NCBI GenBank assembly: GCA_910574475.1
Contig: CAJTAT010000002.1
Span: 187,078-251,077 of the forward strand
Source: Clostridia bacterium
Lineage (GTDB): Bacteria > Bacillota > Clostridia > Lachnospirales > Lachnospiraceae
Direction: 5' to 3'
DNA: 64,000 nt
The notes under the pieces are model-generated. The model worked only from the letters and a program-made list of their open reading frames with translations, searched no databases and was not told the DNA's origin. This document shows, piece by piece, positions 55,666-64,000 of the stretch. Position numbers and translations under genes: made by a program. The number at the start of each line of letters is the position of its first letter. Position 1 is the first letter of the stretch.

Positions 55666-56109
55666 TTATTTTCCAATATCCAATGCCCTCTGCGCCATAA
55701 GCTTCAGCGCATTAAATGCAGTAATATTAGCTTCATAAGATCGTGAGGCGGACATTGCGTCAATCGTTTCCTTTACCAAATCTACATTTGGCATCTGAAC
55801 ATAACCGTCCTCGTCCGCGTCGGGATGTTCCGGATTGTATACTGGTATGCTATCCCTCTGATCTTCTACAACCTCTGCTACCCGCACACCGCCCTCTGTA
55901 GTCCGGGAGTTGGCCAGAGCTCTTGCATACTGAGATTTGAATGTACTGCCACCTATCTCTTCCAGAACTACCATTTGTCTTCTGTATGGACCGCCTGACT
56001 CTGTCCTTGTCGTCTCCATGTTGGCTATATTTTCAGACGCAATATCCAGGCGCAGCCTCTGAGCTGTCAGGCCTGAGCCGCAGATATTGAATGTACTTAA
56101 ATAAGACAT
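55666..56109 (-). CDS. flgC: flagellar proximal rod protein FlgC
   Basis: 147 residues, usual length. The N-terminal ICGSGLTAQRLRLDIASENI with the N-A-N turn (ENIANMETT) and the C-terminal MSASRSYEANITAFNALKLM are clear. FlgC normally lies at the operon start (flgB-flgC-fliE). Here it is between cheY and fliY, so it is either moved or a second copy. Confidence 0.9.
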   Translation of the reverse strand: MSYLSTFNICGSGLTAQRLRLDIASENIANMETTRTESGGPYRRQMVVLEEIGGSTFKSQYARALANSRTTEGGVRVAEVVEDQRDSIPVYNPEHPDADEDGYVQMPNVDLVKETIDAMSASRSYEANITAFNALKLMAQRALDIGK

Positions 56110-56121
56110 AAGTTCCTCCTT

Positions 56122-56481
56122 TTATGAAAGAATCTTTTCAGCGGTTGCAAGGATACGATCTGGCTTAAAAGGTTTTACAATAAAGTCCTTTGCGCCTGAC
56201 TTGATAGCCTCAATAACCATGGCCTCCTGACCCATGGCGGAACACATTACGATATTTGCATCTGGATGTGCTGCCTTGATGGTCTTTAATGCTTCCAGTC
56301 CATCCATGTTTGGCATGGTAATATCCATGAACACCAGATCTGGATTCTCTGCATTGAATTTCTCTACAGCGTCAGCCCCGTCCTGGGCCTCTATCAAATC
56401 TGTATACCCCGCTTTTGTCAATGCATCTTTCACCATCATTCTCATAAATGCCGCGTCGTCAACTAACATAATTTTTGCCAT
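56122..56481 (-). CDS. cheY: chemotaxis response regulator CheY
   Basis: 119 residues, a single receiver domain: acid pair VDDAAF, phospho-Asp in VFMDITMPNMDG, Thr/Ser switch at CSAMGQ, Lys in FIVKPFK. CheY-P binds FliM (and likely the FliY peptides). It lies 12 nt before flgC and 58 nt after fliM. Confidence 0.96.
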   Translation of the reverse strand: MAKIMLVDDAAFMRMMVKDALTKAGYTDLIEAQDGADAVEKFNAENPDLVFMDITMPNMDGLEALKTIKAAHPDANIVMCSAMGQEAMVIEAIKSGAKDFIVKPFKPDRILATAEKILS

Positions 56482-56539
56482 GTTTTTATACCTCTTTCTT
56501 TTTCTTAGTATTTTTTCTCATCTGTGGCCTGTGGGCCGC

Positions 56540-57532
56540 TTAAGATTCCTCTACTCTGTCATGAATCTTCACAGCCATATTTTTATTATGAACACCTAGC
56601 TGGCCTGTGAACCATGGCTGGCCTGCTATATGCAGTGTAACATCAGAGTCTTTGGGTTTATTAAGGTTAATGACATCTCCAATCTGGAAGTTATAGACAT
56701 CATCCAGACTTAGCCTAGCAATTCCAAGCTGTGCCATAACATCCAACTCTGAATTCCGAATATTGTCCAGAATATCCTCTTTGTCACCTTTCTGAATACT
56801 ATCCTCGTCCACTAAATGCTTCGTCTTATCTATTACTTCAAAGACGTCTGTCATTAATGTCCCTGGAATACAGACATTCAGAATACCGCTCAATCCCAGC
56901 ATCTTGATATTCAACATGACAATCACGACAGCTTCGTCCACGCTGATTCCCTGGAACATGCTTGGATTTTCTTCCATTCTGTCAAACCGGGCATCCAGTC
57001 TGATGTGAGTTGCCCACACATCTTTATTAATATTAATAAAATATTGAATGATTTTTTGATACAGAGCATATTCCACATCCGTATATGTATAAGATGCCGA
57101 AACATTATCTGTACCCATTCCCCCCATCATTCTATCAATCATAGATATCATAATCTCTGGAGCAATATGCAAAATCATTGGGGCTTTCTGCTGTTCATCC
57201 TGCAATGATACCCTTGCAATCGTAATCACATCTGTATCACTCAAGGCATTGCTAAACTCATAATATCTCTGTTCTTCCACACCCATGACTTCTACTTCAC
57301 TTGCCACTTTAAAGAGACCATTGATTTGTGAAGATGCAATCCTGGCATAATTGTCATAGATATTGTGAAGCATCTTCAGCTTATCCTTGGTATACTTCTT
57401 AGGACTATAGAAATCATATTTTTTATATTTCTTCTCCGGCGCTGCCTCTTTTTTATCAGGTTGCGACGAACCAGCATTCTGCATGGAATTCAGCAATGCA
57501 TCAATTTGGCTTTGTGATAATACCTCTGCCAT
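56540..57532 (-). CDS. fliM: flagellar switch protein FliM
   Basis: 330 residues. The N-terminal CheY-P docking peptide (VLSQSQIDALLNSMQ), the middle domain (about 45-235; includes GGMGTD like the GGxG motif), and the C-terminal SpoA domain (about 250-325) are present. It sits in the C-ring. It follows motB by 17 nt; fliL, usual here, is absent. Confidence 0.96.
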   Translation of the reverse strand: MAEVLSQSQIDALLNSMQNAGSSQPDKKEAAPEKKYKKYDFYSPKKYTKDKLKMLHNIYDNYARIASSQINGLFKVASEVEVMGVEEQRYYEFSNALSDTDVITIARVSLQDEQQKAPMILHIAPEIMISMIDRMMGGMGTDNVSASYTYTDVEYALYQKIIQYFININKDVWATHIRLDARFDRMEENPSMFQGISVDEAVVIVMLNIKMLGLSGILNVCIPGTLMTDVFEVIDKTKHLVDEDSIQKGDKEDILDNIRNSELDVMAQLGIARLSLDDVYNFQIGDVINLNKPKDSDVTLHIAGQPWFTGQLGVHNKNMAVKIHDRVEES

Positions 57533-57549
57533 CGTTTTCCCGCCTTTGC

Positions 57550-58311
57550 TTATTCTGTAATATTATATATTTCGTCGTAATACTCTTCCAAACTATGGGC
57601 AACTGCGTCACTTCTTGTTATCAGAAGTTCCACTCGTCTGTTCTTTGCCCTGTCCTCTGCAGTATCAAAGGAAGCAATTGGACGATACTCTCCATAGCCT
57701 GTTGATATCAGCTTAGCCGGATCCAATGTACTGTTCTGATGAATGTACGCTGTAACCCTTGCCGCCCGTTCAGAAGAAAGTACACGGTCAGTAACAGGAT
57801 TATTTGGGCGATCTGGATCTGCCTGGGAGGTATGACCAAGTACCTGTATCTCCCCTATGCTGCTACTCACACTGTCCAGACACAGGATAAAGGAGTCCAA
57901 AACCCGCTCTCCTTCCTCCTTCAATATAGCGCTGTCTCCATCAAAGAAAATGTTATCACGGAAGTTGATAAACGCATACCCATCTCCCTGGCTTAAGGTC
58001 ACTTCCCCTTCCATTCCGTTTTCTTTAATGGCTTCTTCTAACATATAGTATAAATCTTCAAAATCTTCCAGATCTACATCGGCAGCACCTTCTACTTCAG
58101 TGCCTTCTTCTTGAGCCTCTTGATTTACTACAATCTGGGATACCTTTTCCGCATTAGGATTGAAACTCTTCACTATCAATTCCCATTTCAACTGGTCCAC
58201 CGTTGATATGGAATAAAGAAGTACGAAGAAGCACAATAGCAGCGTAACCATATCGCCGTAGGTGTCCATCCAGCTTCCAGTTTCCTCTGGGGCCTTTTGT
58301 CTTTTTGCCAT
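57550..58311 (-). CDS. motB: flagellar stator protein MotB
   Basis: 253 residues. The membrane helix (about 18-40) has the proton-binding Asp in WMDTYGDMVTLLLCFFVLLY; the OmpA-like peptidoglycan-binding domain (about 130-245) has LGHTSQADP and RAKNRRVELLI. It anchors the stator to the wall. Follows motA by 22 nt. Confidence 0.95.
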   Translation of the reverse strand: MAKRQKAPEETGSWMDTYGDMVTLLLCFFVLLYSISTVDQLKWELIVKSFNPNAEKVSQIVVNQEAQEEGTEVEGAADVDLEDFEDLYYMLEEAIKENGMEGEVTLSQGDGYAFINFRDNIFFDGDSAILKEEGERVLDSFILCLDSVSSSIGEIQVLGHTSQADPDRPNNPVTDRVLSSERAARVTAYIHQNSTLDPAKLISTGYGEYRPIASFDTAEDRAKNRRVELLITRSDAVAHSLEEYYDEIYNITE

Positions 58312-58333
58312 ATTTTCACCTTACTTCTATAAA

Positions 58334-59167
58334 CTATTCTTTCGACTTTTTCTTCTTCTTTCCGCCGCCTTCATCTCCGCCGCCTTCGCCGTCACTGTTC
58401 AGAATCCTCATCTGAGTCTTCTGATCCAGATAAGAAGCCAGCTTCTCTTTCAGGAATTTGGGATTATCTCCCGCCTGAATAGACATAATGCCTTCCACCA
58501 TAATCTGACGGTAACGCATCTCCTCATCATTTCGAATACGCAGCTTTTTTGCCATAGGAGAGAAAATCAAGTTTGCTAAAATACATCCATAGAAGGTAGT
58601 TACGAGAGCCACGGACATATCCGCACCAAGACTGCTGGCGCCGCCAGAATCAAGGTCCATACTCTTCAACATGTTTACCAGACCTACCAATGTACCAATC
58701 ATACCAAAAGCTGGTGCATAACTTGCAGCTTTCTCATAGATAGCCACACTTGAATCATGCCGATCGGAAATGGCATCCAACTCGTTTTCTAACCTGGAAC
58801 GTATCTCATCCTCCTCTGTAGCATCCACTACAAGCATAAGACCTTGTTTGAAAAACAAGTCATCAATCTCATTGGCTTTCTCTTCCAGGGAAAGGAGACC
58901 ATTCTGTCTCGCAAGTTGAGCCATCTCTACAAGCTGTTCAATCAGCGCTTGATAATTATAACGTTTTCCCTGAGTTAAGATCTTCATATGGCTTCCCATT
59001 TTCTTTAATTCACTAAATGGGAAGCTGGCTACAACTCCACAAATCATTCCGCCTATTGTTAAAAATACACTGCCGGGATCTATAAAGTTCCCTACTTTAT
59101 CAAACCCAATACCAAGTATGATGATGATAAATCCCGCCACTATACCAACAATTGTTGACAAGTCCAT
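58334..59167 (-). CDS. motA: flagellar stator protein MotA
   Basis: 277 residues with four membrane helices (about 3-25, 32-52, 150-172, 185-205) and a cytoplasmic loop that touches FliG (REN-type charged residues). PAFGMIGTLVGLVNML is the family mark. The C-terminus has a Gly/Lys-rich tail (GGGDEGGGKKKKKSKE). It makes the ion channel with MotB. The Asp and Tyr residues do not firmly tell proton from sodium use. Confidence 0.95.
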   Translation of the reverse strand: MDLSTIVGIVAGFIIIILGIGFDKVGNFIDPGSVFLTIGGMICGVVASFPFSELKKMGSHMKILTQGKRYNYQALIEQLVEMAQLARQNGLLSLEEKANEIDDLFFKQGLMLVVDATEEDEIRSRLENELDAISDRHDSSVAIYEKAASYAPAFGMIGTLVGLVNMLKSMDLDSGGASSLGADMSVALVTTFYGCILANLIFSPMAKKLRIRNDEEMRYRQIMVEGIMSIQAGDNPKFLKEKLASYLDQKTQMRILNSDGEGGGDEGGGKKKKKSKE

Positions 59168-59198
59168 GGTTCCTGTGTTCCCTCCTCTTACGTCTTAA

Positions 59199-59411
59199 TT
59201 ATTCTGCTATTTCTGCTTTATTTTCAGCGAAGCTTGAAATGGCTCCGTTATATTCGATGGTCTTCTGTATAATCTCTTCTGGTGATTCTTTCACCACATG
59301 AAAACGCCCATTCATCATAACAATCTTTGATTCTGGAATCACTTCAATGCACTCAATCTGTGCATCATTAATTACAATTTTTTGATTATTTAATTTATGC
59401 ACGATAATCAT
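59199..59411 (-). CDS. flbD: flagellar FlbD family protein
   Basis: 70 residues. MIIVHKLNNQKIVINDAQIE and VIPESKIVMMNGRFHVVKES match FlbD of Firmicutes and spirochetes. The role is not clear, perhaps in hook or motor assembly. Between flgE and motA, its standard place. Confidence 0.9.
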   Translation of the reverse strand: MIIVHKLNNQKIVINDAQIECIEVIPESKIVMMNGRFHVVKESPEEIIQKTIEYNGAISSFAENKAEIAE

Positions 59412-59442
59412 AGAAATATCCCTTCCCCATTTATGGCTTTTA

Positions 59443-59468
59443 CCCTGCGGCCCTTAAAGGCCCCAGGG
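59443..59468. promoter_or_regulatory. hairpin between flgE and flbD
   Basis: CCCTGcGGCCcTTaAAgGGCC.CAGGG: a stable stem of about 10 bp with small bulges. No T run follows on the minus strand, so it is not a normal terminator. It could protect the 3' end of flgE mRNA or set the level of downstream genes. Confidence 0.5.
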
Positions 59469-59496
59469 AAAAACCTTTTACACTCCACTATAACTA

Positions 59497-60792
59497 TTAA
59501 CGTTTCATATTAACAAGCTCTTGAAGCATCTCATCTGTAACTGTAATAATCTTAGAGTTTGCCTGGAAACCTCTCTGAGTGGTAATCATGTTGGAAAACT
59601 CATTGGCCAAATCCACATTTGCCATCTCCAGGAATTTGCTTCGGATGGAACCTACCTGGCCGCCGTCTGGAGCTATGGCCACTGCTTCGCCGGCATTGTC
59701 ACCTAGGGAGAAATAGTATCCACTGGTCTTTATGAGACCGTTAGGGTTCTCCACTGCCACCAGGCAAAGCTGACCCAGGGTAACAGGGCGGTTGTTGATA
59801 TCCACACCAGAGATAACGCCCAGCTCGCTAACACTCCAGCTCTGCATATTGTACCGCTCTCCTGAGTATGGGTCAATAGGAATCTGAATAGGTGATAGGG
59901 TATCTTCAAATTCTGCCGGGACACCGGGAATTAAATCTGATTCGGCTTGTTTTGTCTCAAATGTACCACTCCCAAATAAGCCTTTCATAGCTGCTTGACT
60001 AGCATTTCCTGCCACCCCAGCCACTTTAGCTTCAATCTCCAAATTTAATTTTATATCGTTGGCTGCTTCTGTACCTGTGTGAGTTAAATACTTAATGTTA
60101 TATTTACTTAGTGCTTCCGCTGCTGCTGTAAGATCGCCATTAGCATCTTTTTCCTTTGGTGCTTTTGCAATCCAATCCGCCACCATATCATCTACTCTTT
60201 CTTCTGTAGTTATGATTGTAACACCGGCTATCGTAATTGTCTTGTTTTGATTTGCATCTACTCCAATTGTTACTTCTGTTTCTGTTAATTCATATTTTGC
60301 TTTCTTCGCCGGTTCCTCAGGAATACCCGTATCCGCCTTCAAGGCATACCCATACACATAATTCTTCTGACTATCCACAATATAACCATTGTTATCCGGT
60401 GAGAACATACCTACACGAGAAAGATACAATCCTGAACCTTTGATGTCAGTGACGCCTCCCAGCATACTTCCTACCAGGAACAATCCAGTACCATCGATCA
60501 TACAGTCCAGTTCGTTGTCTGACGGAGATGGCGCTCCTGCCTTATACTGGAAACTGATGGATGCCATCTGAGAACCATAACCTACCTGAGAGGGGTTACG
60601 TCCGCCCATACCGCCTGTATTTGTGGAACCACCAGAGCTGTTGATGGATGTTGTATAAATGGAGTCCATAAAGTTGTAGCTATATGATTTATAACCCCAA
60701 GTATTTACATTTGCAATGTTATTACCAATTGTGTCCATTTTATTCTGGTGTGCCCTCAGACCGGATACACCAGCGAACATTGATTTAACCAT
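59497..60792 (-). CDS. flgE: flagellar hook protein FlgE
   Basis: 431 residues. The N-terminal GVSGLRAHQNKMDTIGNNIA and the C-terminal MANVDLANEFSNMITTQRGF are hook family marks; domains in between (about 90-350) form the hook surface. Exported, about 130 subunits form the hook. It is followed and preceded by hairpins. Confidence 0.95.
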   Translation of the reverse strand: MVKSMFAGVSGLRAHQNKMDTIGNNIANVNTWGYKSYSYNFMDSIYTTSINSSGGSTNTGGMGGRNPSQVGYGSQMASISFQYKAGAPSPSDNELDCMIDGTGLFLVGSMLGGVTDIKGSGLYLSRVGMFSPDNNGYIVDSQKNYVYGYALKADTGIPEEPAKKAKYELTETEVTIGVDANQNKTITIAGVTIITTEERVDDMVADWIAKAPKEKDANGDLTAAAEALSKYNIKYLTHTGTEAANDIKLNLEIEAKVAGVAGNASQAAMKGLFGSGTFETKQAESDLIPGVPAEFEDTLSPIQIPIDPYSGERYNMQSWSVSELGVISGVDINNRPVTLGQLCLVAVENPNGLIKTSGYYFSLGDNAGEAVAIAPDGGQVGSIRSKFLEMANVDLANEFSNMITTQRGFQANSKIITVTDEMLQELVNMKR

Positions 60793-60827
60793 TTCTTGTT
60801 ATCCTTCCTTTATAACTTACTGTCCCT

Positions 60828-60850
60828 CTCTCAGGACTTCTGCCTGAGAG
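60828..60850. promoter_or_regulatory. hairpin upstream of flgE
   Basis: CTCTCAGG...CCTGAGAG with a 7-nt loop between the TIGR02530 gene and flgE. No T run follows on the minus strand, so processing or stability is more likely than termination. Confidence 0.5.
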
Positions 60851-60872
60851 TGAGCCTCCATAAATGGTCCGG

Positions 60873-61265
60873 CTAAATTAAGACAGCACTATCAATATTA
60901 GTGAAAATATTTTGTTTCATTTCCTGACTCGTCATCGTCGTCACCACCACATTGTTAGGTACATTCACGATAAACGCGCCCTGCTCTCCTATGACCACCA
61001 CATCTTTGGCGCCTTTTTCTCTTGCCTTTCCGATGGCTTGATTCAGATTATTCAAAAGAGAGTCCGTCACTTCAATCCCCCTCTGCTCTACACGCGCAGC
61101 CGCGTGCTTGGAAAACCGCACCTTCTCACTGTCTTCTATTGCATTTTGGAGAAGAGCGCCAAATCCGCTGCTTTTGCCTGTCTGCTGTGCAGCTAGGGAT
61201 GAATGTTCTAATTTTAATTGTTGAACACTGACCGTCTGATTGATCTGATGAGCCTTTTCTATCAT
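60873..61265 (-). CDS. TIGR02530 family flagellar operon protein
   Basis: 130 residues, full length. VRFSKHAAARVEQRGIEVTD and EQGAFIVNVPNNVVVTTM fit TIGR02530, found between flgD and flgE in Firmicutes. The role is not known. GAGGGGG precedes the ATG. Confidence 0.9.
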   Translation of the reverse strand: MIEKAHQINQTVSVQQLKLEHSSLAAQQTGKSSGFGALLQNAIEDSEKVRFSKHAAARVEQRGIEVTDSLLNNLNQAIGKAREKGAKDVVVIGEQGAFIVNVPNNVVVTTMTSQEMKQNIFTNIDSAVLI

Positions 61266-61312
61266 CCTAATGCCACCCCCTCAAAGGTTAGCCTGACTGC
61301 CATGCCTTTTCG

Positions 61313-61870
61313 TTATACTTCACCTGATTCTATGTTCTCATCTTTGTCTGTATCTTCTTTATCTGCATCTTCTGTGTCCGGCTCTTCTTTCTGATCGGGC
61401 ACCGAACCTACAGACATAATCTGGCTCAAGCTGTACGCTTTTCCATCGACATAGACGTAAGGATTGCCTCCGGTAAGCATTACGCCTTCCACAACTCCTG
61501 TAGTCTCTCCAATCAACTCACCCTTCTCATCCAGTTCCGCAACAGTCACTTCTTTTCCCATCAAATTGGTAGCATAAGAAGAAAGAGAAATCTGCGCCAT
61601 ACTGTTGATAGCTGCATCAACTGTCTCAGAAATAGTCTCAATCGTATCAGACAAAGTAGTCATCGCGCTCATATTGGCCATCTGAGTCAGCTGAGACATC
61701 ATTTCGCTGTTGCTCATCGGATTTGACATATCCTGATATCGTAGTTGAGCTGCCAAGAGTTGGTAAAAATCATCCAAATCCATCTCACTATTATTAGATG
61801 AAACTTCTTTTCTCGTATAATATTTCACTGGTGATTTGTCTGTTACGTCTGTAACATCTGTTACTGCCAT
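61313..61870 (-). CDS. flgD: flagellar hook scaffold protein FlgD
   Basis: 185 residues. DLDDFYQLLAAQLRYQDMSN and MSNSEMMSQLTQMANMSAMT are FlgD N-terminal marks; a FLgD-Ig-like part (about 95-150) follows; an acidic Glu/Asp tail closes it. It caps the hook while it grows. Between fliK and TIGR02530. Confidence 0.93.
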   Translation of the reverse strand: MAVTDVTDVTDKSPVKYYTRKEVSSNNSEMDLDDFYQLLAAQLRYQDMSNPMSNSEMMSQLTQMANMSAMTTLSDTIETISETVDAAINSMAQISLSSYATNLMGKEVTVAELDEKGELIGETTGVVEGVMLTGGNPYVYVDGKAYSLSQIMSVGSVPDQKEEPDTEDADKEDTDKDENIESGEV

Positions 61871-61890
61871 CTTTTCCTCACTCCTTTCTA

Positions 61891-63042
61891 TTAGATTAAT
61901 CCTAGGCGAAGCTGCTGTAAGAAGTCAAGATTCTCATTCTCTCTGTTCTTCTCATTCTGCTTTTGACGTCTTTCTTGTTCCTGCTCTGCTGCATTGTTTC
62001 CACCGTTCTGCTGATTTTGCTTTTCCAGATAGCCAGTCTCCTTTTCTTCCACAAGGATTGTAGTTGGATCTCCCAGCTTTTCCTCCATGATAGCGCCAAT
62101 TTCTCTGGCATTTTTTGCCATCAGCTCCATAGTTTTTGGTTCACTACATATGATAGATATAGTTGTAGCCTCTTTTCCCATGGATACCTTGATAAGGATT
62201 TTTCCAAGATCATATGGCTCAAGCTGAATCTCAAACTCTCTCTGATCTCCCATCACCTTTGTGAGCAGTTGATCTGTAATCTTTTCTGGAATTTCCTCCG
62301 GCTGTTCCACTCGAACTGTCTCTATAGGGATTTCCCTCTGTACAGGAGTTTCCTCTGCCCGGTAAGTCTCAGGTTGCACTGTCTGGACGGTCTGCTGCTC
62401 TGGATTTCCCTCATGCTCCGCCCTTGCCGTCTGCTTTGGTTCTTCTTTCACAGATTGCTTAGGTACTTCTCGTTCCACAGGCTTAGTCTCAGATGTCTCT
62501 ACAGGTTTTACAGGCGTAGCTTCTGCCTTTTCCGCCGCTGCCTCCGGCTCCTCTTCCACAGGTGTTTCCTGAGCTGATAACAGAGGAATGTCTTCAGCAG
62601 GCGTCTCTTCTTTCAGTGCCGGCTCTTCCATCAGTACTGGCTGAACGATCTCTTCTACAGGGGCAACTACAGTCTCTAACTGAATCTCTTCCGGCATTAC
62701 GGTTTCTTCCGCCATATGTACTGTCTGATTCATCTGCTGCAGCAATAAAGCTGCCTGTGTCTCATTCAGTGCCTCATCTGTGGAAACAGCGTTATCATCC
62801 GGCTTTGTCTCTTCTTTGCTGTCATTAGCTGGCTTACTGTCCTGACTTTCCTTGGTATCATCTGTCTTTTTATCTACTTTGTTGTCTCCTGGCTCTTTCA
62901 TATTGGTATCTTCCTGAGCCTTACTATTCAGTAATTGCTGAAAACCATCATCTGTCTTTCCAGCTTGCCTGCTACCCTGCACTGCCGTGGCCGCCATAGC
63001 TGCTGCTATATCTGTAGCTTTTATGGTGCTTCCACTTCCCAC
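61891..63042 (-). CDS. fliK: flagellar hook-length protein FliK
   Basis: 383 residues. The N-terminal 250 residues are polar, rich in Glu, Pro and Val and flexible. The C-terminal Flg_hook domain (about 255-335) has IQLEPYDLGKILIKVSMG. FliK measures the hook and signals FlhB to switch. It begins with GTG at 63042, after AAGGAGGG. A Gln/Asn-rich tail follows. Confidence 0.9.
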   Translation of the reverse strand: MGSGSTIKATDIAAAMAATAVQGSRQAGKTDDGFQQLLNSKAQEDTNMKEPGDNKVDKKTDDTKESQDSKPANDSKEETKPDDNAVSTDEALNETQAALLLQQMNQTVHMAEETVMPEEIQLETVVAPVEEIVQPVLMEEPALKEETPAEDIPLLSAQETPVEEEPEAAAEKAEATPVKPVETSETKPVEREVPKQSVKEEPKQTARAEHEGNPEQQTVQTVQPETYRAEETPVQREIPIETVRVEQPEEIPEKITDQLLTKVMGDQREFEIQLEPYDLGKILIKVSMGKEATTISIICSEPKTMELMAKNAREIGAIMEEKLGDPTTILVEEKETGYLEKQNQQNGGNNAAEQEQERRQKQNEKNRENENLDFLQQLRLGLI

Positions 63043-63113
63043 TTTCTTTTCCCTCCTTTCTTAATATAGAATATTGAGATGTCATAGTTTTGACACTCTA
63101 TATCGCAATCTGC

Positions 63114-63572
63114 CTAAGCAGTATTACGCGCTCTTTCCACCGCTCTCTTGTTGGACACAAACTCATCAATAAAGTGTTCCTCTTCTTTCTGGACTTCTTT
63201 GTTATATTGATCCAACTTTTTCTCTTTCAACTTTGTGATAGAGGCGGTCTCTTTTCTGGCTTCGATGACTTCTTCCCGCTTCTTTTCCTCACGGATGCGA
63301 ATTTCTGCAAGTCGTTCTCTTTCTCTCTGAATCTTTTTGCGCAGGCTTATAAGAAAACGATCAAATACCTGCATCTCATTGATTCCAATTCCTTGCAGTT
63401 TCTTTTCTTCAAAGGAATCCATGCACTCTCTCTGTTCCCCTTCCAGGCGCTCGATTCCCTTCTCACACTGAACAATCTCTGCCATAATTCTGGCATGCTC
63501 ATTCTGTAGGTTTTCCAGTACCTGTTCCTTGTAACTTAAGACTGTGTCTAATGCAAAGTAAAACTTTTTCAT
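63114..63572 (-). CDS. fliJ: flagellar export protein FliJ
   Basis: 152 residues, an unbroken coiled coil typical of FliJ (KFYFALDTVLSYKEQVLENL at the start). It links the FliI ATPase ring to FlhA. It follows fliI by 4 nt. Confidence 0.92.
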   Translation of the reverse strand: MKKFYFALDTVLSYKEQVLENLQNEHARIMAEIVQCEKGIERLEGEQRECMDSFEEKKLQGIGINEMQVFDRFLISLRKKIQRERERLAEIRIREEKKREEVIEARKETASITKLKEKKLDQYNKEVQKEEEHFIDEFVSNKRAVERARNTA

Positions 63573-63576
63573 GTTC

Positions 63577-64000
63577 CTACCTCAATATACTACCCATAGT
63601 TTTCAAGTCCTCCTCTATTGAAAAACTGGACTCAATTTTCTGCATCAGGTAATCATTGACTGCATCAATCTTTGAAATAGCAATGTCAAGCTTTGGATTC
63701 GTCCCTGCTTTATAAGCTCCAATGGAAATCAAATCCTCATTTTTCGAATAGATACTCAAAATATCCCGCATCTTTGCTCCCAGGTTTTGGTGCTCTGGGG
63801 AAACAATATTCACCATAAGACGTGAGATACTTGCATTGACATCAATTGCCGGAAAATGATTCTCATTAGCCAGCTTTCGCGACAAGACGATATGACCGTC
63901 TAGGATACCGCGAACAGTATCTGCGATAGGTTCATTTGTGTCATCGCCCTCCACAAGAACTGTGTAAATCCCTGTGATAGAACCTTTTTCAAAATTTCCA
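63577..64000 (-). CDS. fliI: flagellum-specific ATPase FliI, C-terminal part
   Basis: Partial: the frame runs off the window's right edge. About 141 C-terminal residues are seen. The start of this part (GSITGIYTVLVEGDD), then ADTVRGILDGHIVLSRKLAN and HFPAIDVNASISRLM, are marks of the ATP synthase beta-like export ATPase. Walker A lies outside the window. It begins the visible part of the operon. Confidence 0.95.
   Translation of the reverse strand, partial: GNFEKGSITGIYTVLVEGDDTNEPIADTVRGILDGHIVLSRKLANENHFPAIDVNASISRLMVNIVSPEHQNLGAKMRDILSIYSKNEDLISIGAYKAGTNPKLDIAISKIDAVNDYLMQKIESSFSIEEDLKTMGSILR

Overview
The window looks like chromosomal DNA from a motile, anaerobic gut Firmicute, most likely a Lachnospiraceae (Clostridia). 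The evidence is the large-type SRP RNA, a Clostridia-style fla/che operon with fliY, cheC, cheD and cheV, an Lrp-linked aminotransferase, VanW and SleB-like wall proteins, Tad-type pilus genes of the Flp1/DUF5702 kind, and a serine-recombinase mobilizable element common in gut Firmicutes. This is judged from protein content only; no database search was run.

Layout. 1-960: a possible small RNA, then two near-identical tandem copies of a type I toxin-antitoxin module (small holin-like peptide plus convergent antisense RNA). 1022-18093: minus-strand housekeeping and surface genes: tRNA-Pro, a SleB-like wall hydrolase, trmL, aminotransferase and Lrp, an AIR-synthase-like protein, VanW, an exonuclease, a radical SAM protein, SRP RNA, tadA, an unknown gene, rsmA, tatD, then a partial Tad pilus cluster (FHA, two TadE-like proteins, prepilin peptidase, DUF5702, Flp1). 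About 18300-27720: a visibly GC-richer integrative mobilizable element with a large serine recombinase, replication-like genes, relaxase, MobC, a sigma factor and an AT-rich cargo (PAP2 phosphatase plus membrane XRE regulator). It has no mating-pair-formation genes, so it is probably mobilized by other elements.

28053-41459: late flagellar and chemotaxis genes: two unknown proteins, two chemoreceptors, a nucleotidyltransferase-like protein, a FliD-like paralog, an FtsE-like ATPase, a FliT/FlgN-like chaperone, fliS and fliD. Sigma-28-like promoters can be read upstream of fliD, the FliD-like gene and the first unknown gene. 41593-43159 (plus strand): a ParA-type ATPase overlapping a protein with a Pro/Glu-rich linker and a ComFB domain. 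43240-64000: the large minus-strand fla/che operon, read from fliI (cut by the window edge) through fliJ, fliK, flgD, flgE, motAB, fliM, cheY, flgC, fliY, fliOPQR, flhBA, fliA, two rod genes, cheC, cheD, cheV and an EAL/HDOD gene, ending at a bidirectional terminator.

The genes fit one scheme. The long operon builds the basal body, export gate, motor and hook and makes sigma-28 (FliA). Sigma-28 then drives fliD and other late genes. CheY-P binds the switch (FliM, FliY) and is removed by FliY and CheC; CheD and CheV tune the receptors. The most unusual points are: FliY with three tandem copies of the FliM-type CheY-docking peptide in its linker; the ParA-ComFB pair next to a degenerate EAL/HDOD gene and cheV; the duplicated type I toxin module; an orphan FtsE-like ATPase with an altered signature motif; a second FliD-like cap protein; and an operon with flgC in an unusual place and no fliL, flhF, flhG, cheA, cheB, cheR or cheW in view.
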